Source of the DNA: Winogradskyella sp046545555
GTDB lineage: Bacteria > Bacteroidota > Bacteroidia > Flavobacteriales > Flavobacteriaceae
DNA length: 64,000 bases
NCBI RefSeq assembly: GCF_046545555.1
Contig: NZ_JBHZTH010000001.1
Span: 1,364,001-1,428,000, forward strand
Direction: 5' to 3'
The position numbers and the translations under genes were made by a program. The notes under the pieces were generated by a model, which was not told the origin of the DNA, ran no database searches, and saw only the letters and a list, made by a program, of their open reading frames with translations. Positions 16,576 to 25,776 of this stretch are shown in pieces. How positions within the stretch are numbered: the stretch's first letter is position 1; every line of letters begins with the position of its first letter.

Positions 16576-17109
16576 TTATGGATTATAGACCTTCTTGAGT
16601 TCTCTTAATCCAATTTTTAATCTAGATTTTATAGTACCTAACGGAATGCTTAGTTCGTCACTTGCTTCTTGTTGCGTCATCCCTTGAAAAAACAAGGCGT
16701 CTAAGACAATTTGATACTTTTCTTCTAGTCTCCCAACATGTTCCTTAATGTCCATGACATCTTGATTTAAATTACTTGTTGGTAAGATATATACGTTAGA
16801 AGTATCAATTTGGACTTCTTTCTTATAACGATTATTAAAACTTCTTAGTTTATCTATAGCTGTGTTTCGTGCAATACGGAATAACCAAGTAAATAATTTA
16901 GCCTTACTTGAATCATATTTCGCAGCATTTTTCCAAACCTTAATAAATGTTTCTTGAAGTGCGTCTTGGGCAATTTCTTCATTTATGGTTATTTTTACTA
17001 TAACGCCATATAGGCTATTAGAGTAATTTTCATAAAGTAAATTTAAGGCACGCTTATCCTCATTCTTAAGGTAATCTATAATTTTTTGCTCTGTAGGTGT
17101 AATACTCAA
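16576..17109 (-). CDS. ECF sigma factor, SigK-like
   Basis: A 177-residue sigma factor with region 2 (LYENYSNSLYGVIVKITINEE, AQDALQETFIKVWKN, SKAKLFTWLFRIARNTAIDKLRS) and region 4 (YQIVLDALFFQGMTQQEASDELSIPLGTIKSRLKIGLRELK). The SKAKLFTWL form and the RskA-type partner directly downstream place it with SigK-like, membrane-stress-responsive regulators. Sigma and anti-sigma are one operon, so it is probably released on an envelope signal; the regulon is unknown. Confidence 0.92.
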   Translation of the reverse strand: MSITPTEQKIIDYLKNEDKRALNLLYENYSNSLYGVIVKITINEEIAQDALQETFIKVWKNAAKYDSSKAKLFTWLFRIARNTAIDKLRSFNNRYKKEVQIDTSNVYILPTSNLNQDVMDIKEHVGRLEEKYQIVLDALFFQGMTQQEASDELSIPLGTIKSRLKIGLRELKKVYNP

Positions 17110-17273
17110 TATGTTAAAATCTTAATTTTTTGATTTTTAAAACATCCAAAAAGGAATTAACAGTCGTAAATATAATTAAATACACCTAGTAAATGGTGTC
17201 TAATACACATTCTTAGAATAATTGTCTTCAAGGAGATTAGGTTAATAGCAAATTTAAAAATTATTCTTTTTAT

Positions 17274-17300
17274 AAAAGCCGCAGTTAATACGCGGCTTTT
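17274..17300 (-). terminator. Intrinsic terminator after murB
   Basis: Nine-base stem AAAAGCCGC / GCGGCTTTT, 9-base loop, 3 bases beyond the murB stop. The T-run is better on the plus strand (TTTTGTTTT), so leftward strength is moderate. Confidence 0.65.
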
Positions 17301-17303
17301 GTT

Positions 17304-18314
17304 TTAGATAATATTTACTTCAGTTTCAATTTTAATATCAAAAATCTGTAATACAGTTTGTTGTATTAATTGTGCTAGATTAAGTATATCAGACCCTTTA
17401 GCATTACCATAATTGACTAAGACTAATGCCTGTTTATTGTGAACTCCATAATCATCGAAACGCTTTCCCTTAAAACCAGCTTTTTCTATGAGCCAACCTG
17501 CAGGAATTTTTATTTTTTTATCCGAAATTTTATAAGAAGGAATATTTGGAAAATTAGTTAGTAACTCTTCAAATTGATTACTAGATATAACTGGGTTTTT
17601 AAAAAAACTGCCACTATTACCAATATCTGCCGGATCTGGTAATTTACTTTTTCTAATAGCTATTACAGCATTAGAAATACTCTTAATTGTTGGCTTTAAT
17701 ACTTTAGAAATTTTTAATTGTTCTTTTATAGCTCCATAATCTACATTGAGCTTATGGTTATGTTTTGTAAACTCAAAATTTACAGAAGTGATAATGTATT
17801 GGCCTTTTAGTTCTTGTTTAAATACCGATTCTCTGTACCCAAACTTACAGTCTTTTTTAGAGAATGTCTTTTTGATAAGATTTTTGGTGTTTACTGCTTC
17901 GCAACTAATAAATGCATCTTTAAGTTCAACACCATAAGCTCCAATATTTTGTATTGGTGCTGTACCAACATTTCCAGGAATCAAAGATAGATTTTCTATT
18001 CCACCATAATTATGTTCTATACACCATAAAACAAATTCATGCCAGTTTTCGCCTGCCATTACTTTCACTGAAACCATGTCAACTGTCTCCTTTATAACTT
18101 CAATACCTTTTAAATTAATATGTAAAACTAAAGCATCAATATTTTGAGTTAGTAACATATTACTGCCGCCTCCAAGAATAAATAGTGGCATTTTATTACC
18201 ATTTAAGACTCTAATTAGTTGATCAATTGTCGATATGTCGCAATAAGAAGAGGCTTTAGCTTCTATGCCAAAGGTGTTAAATGCTTTTAATGATACATTT
18301 TGTTTTATAACCAT
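17304..18314 (-). CDS. murB: UDP-N-acetylmuramate dehydrogenase
   Basis: FAD enzyme that reduces UDP-GlcNAc-enolpyruvate with NADPH to make UDP-MurNAc, the second committed step of peptidoglycan synthesis. The FAD-binding FILGGGSNMLL and the NVGTAPIQNIGAYGVEL block are clear. The catalytic residues are visible as the Arg in FGYRESVFK, the Ser in GSFFKNP, and the Glu in LIEKAGFKG. The 336-residue length and the segment between domains fit the type I form. The ATG shares one base with the aminotransferase stop. Confidence 0.96.
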   Translation of the reverse strand: MVIKQNVSLKAFNTFGIEAKASSYCDISTIDQLIRVLNGNKMPLFILGGGSNMLLTQNIDALVLHINLKGIEVIKETVDMVSVKVMAGENWHEFVLWCIEHNYGGIENLSLIPGNVGTAPIQNIGAYGVELKDAFISCEAVNTKNLIKKTFSKKDCKFGYRESVFKQELKGQYIITSVNFEFTKHNHKLNVDYGAIKEQLKISKVLKPTIKSISNAVIAIRKSKLPDPADIGNSGSFFKNPVISSNQFEELLTNFPNIPSYKISDKKIKIPAGWLIEKAGFKGKRFDDYGVHNKQALVLVNYGNAKGSDILNLAQLIQQTVLQIFDIKIETEVNII

Positions 18315-19504
18315 TAGTCTTCATATACTTTTAAGGCTTCTTCTAGTATTTTAACAGCAAGTTTTAAGCTTTCTTCATTTAAAACGTATGCAATTCTTAT
18401 TTGATTAAGACCAACACCTGGAGTCGAATAAAATCCGGCGGCGGGCGCAACCATAACGGTGTTATTTTTATAATCAAATGATTCTAAAAGCCATTTGGCA
18501 AAATCATCGGTATTTTTTACGGGTAATTCAACTATACAATAAAAGGCACCATTGGGTTTAGCGACTTTTACTCCTTCGATTTTTTCTAATGCTTCAATTA
18601 GTGTATTTCTGCGCTTTACATATTCATCAATGACATCATCAAAATAGCTTTGAGGAGTATCTAATGCTGCTTCACTAGCTATTTGCGCTAAGGTGGGTGG
18701 GCTTAACCTTGCCTGAGCAAACTTTAATGCCGTATTAATAACTTCTTTGTTTTTTGACACCAGATAACCAATTCTTGCACCACACATACTATAACGTTTA
18801 GATACGGAATCAATAACGATTGCGTGGTCTTCTAATCCAGGTTCTTGCAATATAGAAAAATGAGAAATACCATCATACACAAATTCTCGGTAGACTTCAT
18901 CAGCTATTAAGAATAGATCGTGTTTCTTTACTATATGAGCTAATTTTTTTATTTCTTCTTTAGAATAAAGATAACCAGTTGGGTTACCTGGATTGCAAAT
19001 TAAAATAGCTTTCGTTTTTGGAGTTATTAATTTTTCAAATTCTTCAATTGGAGGTAAAGCGAAATTATCTTCTATTTTTGAGATTACTGGCACAACATTA
19101 ACACCAGAAGCTGTTGAAAAGCCATTGTAATTTGCGTAAAATGGTTCAGGTATTATAATCTCGTCATCTTCATCCATTATACTCCCAAATGCAAATAATA
19201 AAGCTTCACTTCCGCCTGTTGTCACAATAATATCGTTGTGGCTAACATCAATAGCATTCTTCATATAATAATTTGCAATTTTTATACGATAGCTTTCTGA
19301 ACCCTCTGATCGTGAATAAGCTAATATGTCTAAAGAATGGACCTTAACAGCATCTAACGCAAGAGAAGGCGTTTTAATATCGGGTTGACCAATATTAAGA
19401 TAATAAACAGTTTTTCCTTGTTTATGCGCTTCCTCTGCAAATGGAACCAATTTTCTAATTGGTGATTGCGGCATGTTTATACCTTTTTCTGAAATTTTTG
19501 GCAT
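18314..19504 (-). CDS. Class I/II PLP aminotransferase (aspartate aminotransferase-like)
   Basis: A 396-residue fold-type I aminotransferase. Landmarks: LNIGQPDIKTP near residue 37, YSRSEGSESYR, the cofactor-binding TTGGSEALLFA, CNPGNPTG (170-177), ADEVYREFVY with the PLP Asp202 and Tyr205, and the Schiff-base lysine in SVSKRYSMCGARIGY (Lys236). The distal Arg that binds the alpha-carboxylate is in NQIRIAYV. The amino-acid substrate cannot be settled by eye; aspartate or a broad-specificity role is likely. Co-transcribed with murB. Confidence 0.9.
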   Translation of the reverse strand: MPKISEKGINMPQSPIRKLVPFAEEAHKQGKTVYYLNIGQPDIKTPSLALDAVKVHSLDILAYSRSEGSESYRIKIANYYMKNAIDVSHNDIIVTTGGSEALLFAFGSIMDEDDEIIIPEPFYANYNGFSTASGVNVVPVISKIEDNFALPPIEEFEKLITPKTKAILICNPGNPTGYLYSKEEIKKLAHIVKKHDLFLIADEVYREFVYDGISHFSILQEPGLEDHAIVIDSVSKRYSMCGARIGYLVSKNKEVINTALKFAQARLSPPTLAQIASEAALDTPQSYFDDVIDEYVKRRNTLIEALEKIEGVKVAKPNGAFYCIVELPVKNTDDFAKWLLESFDYKNNTVMVAPAAGFYSTPGVGLNQIRIAYVLNEESLKLAVKILEEALKVYED

Positions 19505-19618
19505 CGTTATAATTTTAAAGTGCTAAGTTCTGAAATTTCTTAAATTTTATATAAATAAATTATGTTTAAAATATGTAGTAAGATAAAGATTTGTAAATTG
19601 ATATAAAATCTGATCTAA

Positions 19619-20995
19619 TTGAAATTACTATTACGCTATATAATACTTTGTTTATTAGCCTTTAACTCTTGGTCAATTTGTGCTCAGGGTGATTTTCTTC
19701 TTAAAAATAATGTTAGCGAGAAAATAAAGTTTCAATTTACAAGTAACCTAATAATTATTCCGGTAGAGATTAACGGAGTTATATTGTCATTTGTTTTAGA
19801 TACCGGAGTAAGTAAACCTATACTTTTTAATTTATCAGAACGAGACTCTTTAGATTTAAAGGATACTCAAACTTTTTATCTTCATGGATTAGGAGCTGAT
19901 GGTAAATTGGAAGCTCTAAAATCAAAAAATAATAGATTTAATATTGGCGGGGCTGTTTGTAATAATCAAGATTTGTATGTTGTCTTTGATAACTCAATTA
20001 ATTTTACACCAAGGTTAGGAATATTAGTCCACGGGATTATTGGTTTTGATTTATTTAAAGATTTTATTGTTGAGATAAATTACAACTCAGAGTACATTCG
20101 ACTTCATAAACCAGAGTCGTTTGTAATTAAATCTCCAAGAAAATGGAAAACGTTACCAATAGAGCTATATAGAAGAAAACCATATTTAAATGCTTTTGTA
20201 ACTTTAAAAGAAAATAAGAAACCAGTAAAGTTACTCATAGACACAGGGAGTAGTGATGCTTTGTGGTTATTTGAGGATGAGTATAATGATATGGTACCGG
20301 AAAAAGATAAATTTTTTGTCGATTATTTGGGAAAAGGACTAAGTGGATCCGTTTACGGAAAGAGGTCAAAAGTTAATAATTTTCAACTAAGTGAATATAG
20401 TTTAGACGATGTAAATGTTTCTTTTCCTGATTCTGCATCTATTGATTTGGCCAAAGTTTATAAAGATAGAAATGGAAGTATTGGAGGTGATATTCTAAAA
20501 CGTTTCAACTTATTTTTTGATTATAATAATAAAAAAATACATTTAAAAAAGAACGGTTTATTTAAAGACCCATTTACATATAATAATAGTGGTATTGTTT
20601 TAGAGCATAATGGTAACATGTACGTAAAAGAAAGGATTAGAATGCCTTCTAATACACCTAGTAATGGCTACAGTTCAAGAAATTCGAATGATAATAGTCG
20701 ACAAGCTGTACAAATTGATTTTTCAATAAATTATACAATGAAGTTAAAACCGGCTTATAGGATTATTGAAATTAGAAAGTCCTCAAATGCCTATGCTTCT
20801 GGTCTCAGACTTGGTGATATATTAATTAGTATAAACGGTAAACCTGCTTATGATTTTAGGTTGCCCGAAATTAATCGATTTTTTCATGGAAGAACAGGAA
20901 GCAACTTGCGACTTAAAATAGAACGTAACGGTGCAGAAATGTTATTTAAATTTAAGCTAGATAATGCTTTTAAATTTAATGAGCCCTCAAATTGA
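19619..20995 (+). CDS. Secreted retropepsin-like aspartic protease with PDZ domain
   Basis: A 458-residue protein with a TTG start; no in-frame ATG occurs before the mature domain, and the TTG gives a good signal peptide (to SICAQG, about residue 24). Two aspartyl-protease lobes follow, with active-site signatures VLDTGVSKP and LIDTGSSDALW, each about 90-110 residues. A C-terminal PDZ domain contains SNAYASGLRLGDILISINGKP. Single-chain double-retropepsin plus PDZ proteins are frequent in Bacteroidota, exported to the periplasm or surface. Substrates are unknown. Alone in its transcription unit. Confidence 0.88.
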   Translation: MKLLLRYIILCLLAFNSWSICAQGDFLLKNNVSEKIKFQFTSNLIIIPVEINGVILSFVLDTGVSKPILFNLSERDSLDLKDTQTFYLHGLGADGKLEALKSKNNRFNIGGAVCNNQDLYVVFDNSINFTPRLGILVHGIIGFDLFKDFIVEINYNSEYIRLHKPESFVIKSPRKWKTLPIELYRRKPYLNAFVTLKENKKPVKLLIDTGSSDALWLFEDEYNDMVPEKDKFFVDYLGKGLSGSVYGKRSKVNNFQLSEYSLDDVNVSFPDSASIDLAKVYKDRNGSIGGDILKRFNLFFDYNNKKIHLKKNGLFKDPFTYNNSGIVLEHNGNMYVKERIRMPSNTPSNGYSSRNSNDNSRQAVQIDFSINYTMKLKPAYRIIEIRKSSNAYASGLRLGDILISINGKPAYDFRLPEINRFFHGRTGSNLRLKIERNGAEMLFKFKLDNAFKFNEPSN

Positions 20996-21027
20996 GAGCT
21001 CATTAAATAATCTTAGTAAAAAAAAGC

Positions 21028-21456
21028 TTATTGCTCAATCATACTTTTTTCTTTTTTTTCTAAAACACTTGTTTTATTAGGATCAATAACTAAACCTTTA
21101 ATTTTAAGCGCTACTGTTGGAGTATCGGCATTAGAAATTACTGTAATTGTCTTTCTAATTGGATTTACTCTCTTAGTGTCGTATTTAACCTCAATTTCAC
21201 CTGTTTCACCTGGCATTATAGGTCCTTTTGGTTTTTTAGGCACTGTGCAGCCACATGTAGATTTAACACTAGATATAATAAGTGGCGCATCACCAGTATT
21301 TGTAAATTCAAAAACTCTAACGCCATTAGCACCCTTTTCTATTGTGCCGTAATCTATAACATCAGTTTTAAATTCAATCTTTGCGACCTTTTCTTGAGCG
21401 GATACTCCTAGACTAATTAGTCCCACAAACAAAATCACTATTAAATTTTTCATCAT
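21028..21456 (-). CDS. DUF1573 secreted protein
   Basis: A 142-residue protein with a signal peptide (ends LGVSAQ) followed by an immunoglobulin-like DUF1573 domain. Characteristic strings are DVIDYGTIEKGANGVRVFEFTN split by TGDAPLIIS, then STCGCTVPKKP with the two conserved cysteines, PGETGEIEVKYDT, and ISNADTP. The family is very common in Bacteroidota envelopes with no agreed role. The start may be the first or second Met (MMKNLIV). A good promoter lies upstream. Confidence 0.93.
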   Translation of the reverse strand: MMKNLIVILFVGLISLGVSAQEKVAKIEFKTDVIDYGTIEKGANGVRVFEFTNTGDAPLIISSVKSTCGCTVPKKPKGPIMPGETGEIEVKYDTKRVNPIRKTITVISNADTPTVALKIKGLVIDPNKTSVLEKKEKSMIEQ

Positions 21457-21478
21457 TTTAATTTTAAGTTGTTACAAT

Positions 21479-21508
21479 CAAAACTACTTACTTTTTTAAT
21501 CTCATCAA
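21479..21508 (-). promoter_or_regulatory. Promoter of the DUF1573 gene
   Basis: On the minus strand, TTTTG with its TTG at 21508-21506, a spacer of 19, and TAGTTTTG at 21486-21479. Both elements and the spacing fit the Bacteroidota -33/-7 consensus (TTG, TAnnTTTG). The ATG lies 23 bases downstream. Confidence 0.6.
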
Positions 21509-21601
21509 AATATATTAGATGTAATACACTGTATTTAACAGTATTTATACTTTTAAAACCATATAAGTTACCTAATAATTTTTCAAAAAAGGAAATATAA
21601 G

Positions 21602-21609
21602 TACTTTTG
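21602..21609 (+). promoter_or_regulatory. Candidate valS promoter, -7 element
   Basis: TACTTTTG is a perfect TAnnTTTG match 30 bases before the valS ATG; the -33 TTG is not evident. Confidence 0.4.
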
Positions 21610-21639
21610 TTTGTTAGTTAGCAAAAACGATACCAAAAC

Positions 21640-24276
21640 ATGGAAATTCCATCAAAATATAATGCACTGTCAGTAGAATCCAAATGGTATGACTATTGGA
21701 TGCAGCATAAATACTTTCATTCTAAACCAGATGAGAGAGAACCATACACAATAGTAATACCGCCTCCTAACGTCACAGGAATTTTGCATATGGGCCATAT
21801 GTTGAATAATACCATTCAAGATGTTTTAATTCGTCGTGCAAGGTTATTAGGTAAAAATGCGTGTTGGGTACCAGGAACAGATCATGCATCTATCGCTACT
21901 GAAGCTAAGGTTGTGGCAAAACTAAAGGAACAAGGCATAGATAAAAATGACTTGTCACGTGATGAGTTTTTAAAGCATGCTTGGGATTGGACTGAAGAAT
22001 ATGGTGGTGTTATTTTAGAACAACTAAAGAAACTAGGTTGTTCGTGTGATTGGGATCGTACCAAGTTCACCATGGACGATGATATGAATGAAGCTGTGAT
22101 AAAAACTTTTGTTGATTTGTACAACAAAGGTTTAATTTATAGAGGCTATCGCATGGTTAATTGGGATCCTGAAGCTAAAACCACATTATCCGATGAGGAA
22201 GTTATCCATGTTGAAAAGCAAGGTTTACTCTATTATTTAGAATATAAGATTGAAGGAAGTGATGAAAAGTTAACTATAGCTACAACACGACCTGAAACTA
22301 TTTTTGGTGATACAGCAATTTGTATTAATCCTAATGACGAACGCTTTTCTCATTTAAAGGGTAGGAAAGCGATTGTTCCTATTTGTGGACGAGTAATTCC
22401 TATTATCGAAGACGAATATGTAGATATTGAGTTTGGTACAGGTTGCCTTAAAGTAACACCTGCTCATGATGAAAATGATAAGGTATTAGGAGATAAACAT
22501 AATTTAGAAGTTGTAGATATTTTTAATGAAGATGCCTCATTAAATAGCTTCGGTATGCATTATGAAGGTCATGATCGTTTTGTTGTAAGAAAAGCAATTT
22601 CTAAAGAATTAGATGCTGCTGGGATTTTAATTAAGACTGAAAATCATATAAACAAAGTAGGAACTTCTGAACGTACAAAGGCTGTAATTGAACCAAGACT
22701 AAGTGACCAATGGTTTCTTAAAATGGAAGATTTAGCAAAACCAGCTATTGATGCTGTTTTAAAAACTGGCGATGTAAAACTCTTTCCTAAGAAGTTTGAA
22801 AATACATACCGTCATTGGATGGAGAATATTCGCGATTGGAATATTTCACGTCAATTACTTTGGGGACAACAGATACCTGCTTATTTCTATGGTGATGGAA
22901 AAGAAGATTTTGTAGTTGCTGAAACAAGTGAAGAAGCTTTAAAGTTAGCTCAAAAGAAAACAAATAACCTTGCTTTAAAGATTGAAGATCTAAAACAAGA
23001 CTCTGATGCTTTAGATACATGGTTCTCATCATGGTTATGGCCAATTAGTGTTTTTGATGGTATCAGAAATCCAGAAAATGAGGAAATAAAGTATTACTAT
23101 CCTACAAATGATTTAGTAACGGGTCCAGATATTTTATTCTTTTGGGTAGCACGAATGATTATTGCAGGCTATGAATACAAGAATGAAAGACCATTTGAAA
23201 ATGTGTATCTCACTGGATTAGTTAGAGATAAGCAACGTCGAAAAATGTCTAAATCTTTAGGTAATTCTCCGGATGCCTTAAAGTTAATTGAAGATTATGG
23301 TGCAGATGGAGTACGAGTAGGACTATTATTAAGTTCGGCAGCAGGTAATGACCTAATGTTCGATGAAGACTTATGTCAGCAAGGAAAACAGTTTGCTAAT
23401 AAAATATGGAATGCCTTTAGATTAGTGCAAGGTTGGGAGATTGATAAAACAATTAATCAACCTAATTCTAGTAAAATTGCCTTAGAGTGGTATGAATCTA
23501 AGTTCCAAAAAACTATTACCGAAATTGAAGATCATTTCAGTAAATACAGGCTCAGTGATGCCTTAATGGCAACTTATAAGTTAATTTGGGATGATTTTGC
23601 TTCATGGTTATTAGAGATAATAAAGCCAGCTTACCAAAAGCCAATTGATAGAACTACATACAATGAAGTCATTAGATTATTTGAAAATAACTTAAGAATT
23701 CTTAATCCATTTATGCCATTCTTAACGGAAGAGATTTGGCAATATATAGAAAAGCGTTCACCTAAAGAGGCTTTAATCGTATCTAAATGGCCAGAAATAA
23801 AGCCAGCTAATGAAGCTTTAATCTCTGAATTCGATTTTGCATCTGAGGTTATTTCAGGTATTAGAAATATTAGAAAACAAAAAAATATAGCTTTTAAAGA
23901 TGCGATAGAATTTTCAGTTGTAAATAATGAGAATTCTTCAAATACATTTGATGCTGTTATTTCGAAGTTAGGTAATTTAAATAGTTTCGAGTATGTTACC
24001 GATTCTATAGAAGGGGCGTTGACTTTTAGAGTAAAATCTAATGAATACTTTATCCCTATGGAAGGCAGTATTGATGTTGAGTCAGAGATAAAAAAATTAA
24101 CAGAAGAATTAAATTATACAGAAGGATTTCTAAAGTCAGTTCAAAAGAAATTATCTAATGAGCGCTTTGTAAATAATGCACCAGAACAGGTAGTGGCTTC
24201 AGAGAAGAAGAAGGAAGCTGATGCTTTGGCTAAGATTGAAACTATAAAGACAAGCTTAGTAAGTTTAGGTAAATAA
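21640..24276 (+). CDS. valS: Valine-tRNA ligase
   Basis: Charges tRNA-Val with valine. The 878-residue class I synthetase shows the HIGH motif as HMGH in PPNVTGILHMGHML (about 50-53). The editing domain carries TTRPETIFGDTAIC and TPAHDENDK, the tryptophan-rich core has DTWFSSWLWP, and the KMSKS motif is in KQRRKMSKSLGNSPD (about 545). The anticodon-binding domain follows, then the C-terminal coiled coil (SEIKKLTEELNYTEGFL...KKKEADALAKIE) typical of ValRS. The next gene starts 2 bases after the stop. Confidence 0.98.
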   Translation: MEIPSKYNALSVESKWYDYWMQHKYFHSKPDEREPYTIVIPPPNVTGILHMGHMLNNTIQDVLIRRARLLGKNACWVPGTDHASIATEAKVVAKLKEQGIDKNDLSRDEFLKHAWDWTEEYGGVILEQLKKLGCSCDWDRTKFTMDDDMNEAVIKTFVDLYNKGLIYRGYRMVNWDPEAKTTLSDEEVIHVEKQGLLYYLEYKIEGSDEKLTIATTRPETIFGDTAICINPNDERFSHLKGRKAIVPICGRVIPIIEDEYVDIEFGTGCLKVTPAHDENDKVLGDKHNLEVVDIFNEDASLNSFGMHYEGHDRFVVRKAISKELDAAGILIKTENHINKVGTSERTKAVIEPRLSDQWFLKMEDLAKPAIDAVLKTGDVKLFPKKFENTYRHWMENIRDWNISRQLLWGQQIPAYFYGDGKEDFVVAETSEEALKLAQKKTNNLALKIEDLKQDSDALDTWFSSWLWPISVFDGIRNPENEEIKYYYPTNDLVTGPDILFFWVARMIIAGYEYKNERPFENVYLTGLVRDKQRRKMSKSLGNSPDALKLIEDYGADGVRVGLLLSSAAGNDLMFDEDLCQQGKQFANKIWNAFRLVQGWEIDKTINQPNSSKIALEWYESKFQKTITEIEDHFSKYRLSDALMATYKLIWDDFASWLLEIIKPAYQKPIDRTTYNEVIRLFENNLRILNPFMPFLTEEIWQYIEKRSPKEALIVSKWPEIKPANEALISEFDFASEVISGIRNIRKQKNIAFKDAIEFSVVNNENSSNTFDAVISKLGNLNSFEYVTDSIEGALTFRVKSNEYFIPMEGSIDVESEIKKLTEELNYTEGFLKSVQKKLSNERFVNNAPEQVVASEKKKEADALAKIETIKTSLVSLGK

Positions 24277-24278
24277 AT

Positions 24279-25622
24279 ATGATTGATTTTACGCTTATTG
24301 GTGCTGTATTAGCTGGTGTAGTGTTACTAATTACACTAATCCTTAGATTTAAAATCCAAGCATTTATTGCGTTATTATTAGCAAGTATACTAGTTGGAAT
24401 ATTATCTGGGATGGAACCTATGATGATCATAAAAACTATTCAAGAGGGTATGGGCAATACGCTTGGATTTGTTGCTGTGGTGGTAGGACTCGGAGCAATT
24501 TTTGGAGCAATATTAGAGCAATCGGGTGGTGCAGAAGCGTTAGCCGCATTTCTTTTAAATAAGTTTGGTGAAAAGAACTCATCATGGGCATTAATGCTTA
24601 CAGGATTTATTGTGGCTATACCAGTATTTTTTGATGTTGCTTTTATTATTTTGGTACCAATGATTTACGCGCTCCAACGTAAAACAGGTAAGTCACTTTT
24701 ACTTTATGGTATTCCATTGTTAGCAGGTTTAGCAATTACGCATAGTTTTATACCTCCAACACCAGGCCCAATTGCAGTAGCAGATATTTTAATGGCAGAT
24801 TTAGGTTGGGTTATACTTTTTGGATTTTTAGTAGGTATACCAACAGCTATTTTTTGCGGCCCTTTATTTGGAAAGTATATCGCGAAGAGAATACAAATAG
24901 AAGCGCCAAAACTTAAACAAAATAATAAGATTTCTAAGAAGGTTCCACCTGTCAGTTCAATAATAGCCATTATTGCAATTCCCATTGTTTTAATTGTTAT
25001 GAATACGTTATTGAATAGTCCATTAATTGGAGATGACACCGTTTCAAAAAGTGTATTAGACTGGATAGGTATGGTTGGTCATCCGTTCTCTGCATTATTA
25101 ATTGCCAATCTCATTGCCTGGTACTTATTAGGTATAAGAAAGGGATTTACAAAAACTCAGCTCTTAGATATCAGTACTAAATCTTTGGCTCCAGCAGGAG
25201 TGATTATTTTGATTACTGGAGCTGGTGGTGTGTTTAAACAAATTTTGGTAAATACAGGAACAGGTACCATGTTAGCTAATTATTTTGCTGACCAAGGTAT
25301 TAGTCTTTTGGTATTTGGGTTTTTAGCTGCAGTTGTTGTTAGAGTCCTACAGGGTTCTGCAACTGTTGCTATGATAACTGCTGCTGGTTTAACGGCACCT
25401 TTATTATTAAGTAATACTTCTGAACCAGAAAAAGCCTTGTTAGTTATAGCCATAGCCTCGGGCGCAAGTATAATGTCTCATGTCAATGATAGTGGGTTTT
25501 GGTTAGTAGGAAAGTATCTTGGTCTTACAGAGAAGCAGACTTTTAGGAGCTGGACGCTGATGACTACTATTTTAGCTATTACTGGTTTCGTATCAGCTTT
25601 TACTATCTCTCTTTTTTTATAG
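24279..25622 (+). CDS. GntP-family gluconate:H+ symporter-type permease
   Basis: A 447-residue protein with about 12-14 membrane helices. It has the GntP signatures LGAIFGAILEQSGGAEALA, PVFFDVAFIILVPMIY, HSFIPPTPGPIAVADIL, GAGGVFKQILVNTG and VLQGSATVAMITAAG, with the late HVNDSGFW. These proteins carry gluconate and related sugar acids or hydroxyacids; the exact substrate is not readable. It begins 2 bases after valS, so it probably shares that message, but no sugar-acid kinase or dehydratase is nearby. Confidence 0.93.
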   Translation: MIDFTLIGAVLAGVVLLITLILRFKIQAFIALLLASILVGILSGMEPMMIIKTIQEGMGNTLGFVAVVVGLGAIFGAILEQSGGAEALAAFLLNKFGEKNSSWALMLTGFIVAIPVFFDVAFIILVPMIYALQRKTGKSLLLYGIPLLAGLAITHSFIPPTPGPIAVADILMADLGWVILFGFLVGIPTAIFCGPLFGKYIAKRIQIEAPKLKQNNKISKKVPPVSSIIAIIAIPIVLIVMNTLLNSPLIGDDTVSKSVLDWIGMVGHPFSALLIANLIAWYLLGIRKGFTKTQLLDISTKSLAPAGVIILITGAGGVFKQILVNTGTGTMLANYFADQGISLLVFGFLAAVVVRVLQGSATVAMITAAGLTAPLLLSNTSEPEKALLVIAIASGASIMSHVNDSGFWLVGKYLGLTEKQTFRSWTLMTTILAITGFVSAFTISLFL

Positions 25623-25776
25623 TTATAAAATTTACCTTTTATTTTAAGTTTTCTTTTATGCATCAGTTGTATAGCATTTTGTATAAGTAAAATTTATGAT
25701 TTACATAAAAAACATATATAAAAATATATGAATAAATGTTACCATCTTTGTATTGTAATTAAAACAACACTTTATT

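Noticed and set aside
20981..21001. GAGC-c-CTC hairpin at the end of the aspartic protease gene as terminator
   Set aside because: It overlaps the stop codon, has a mismatch and lacks a T-run.
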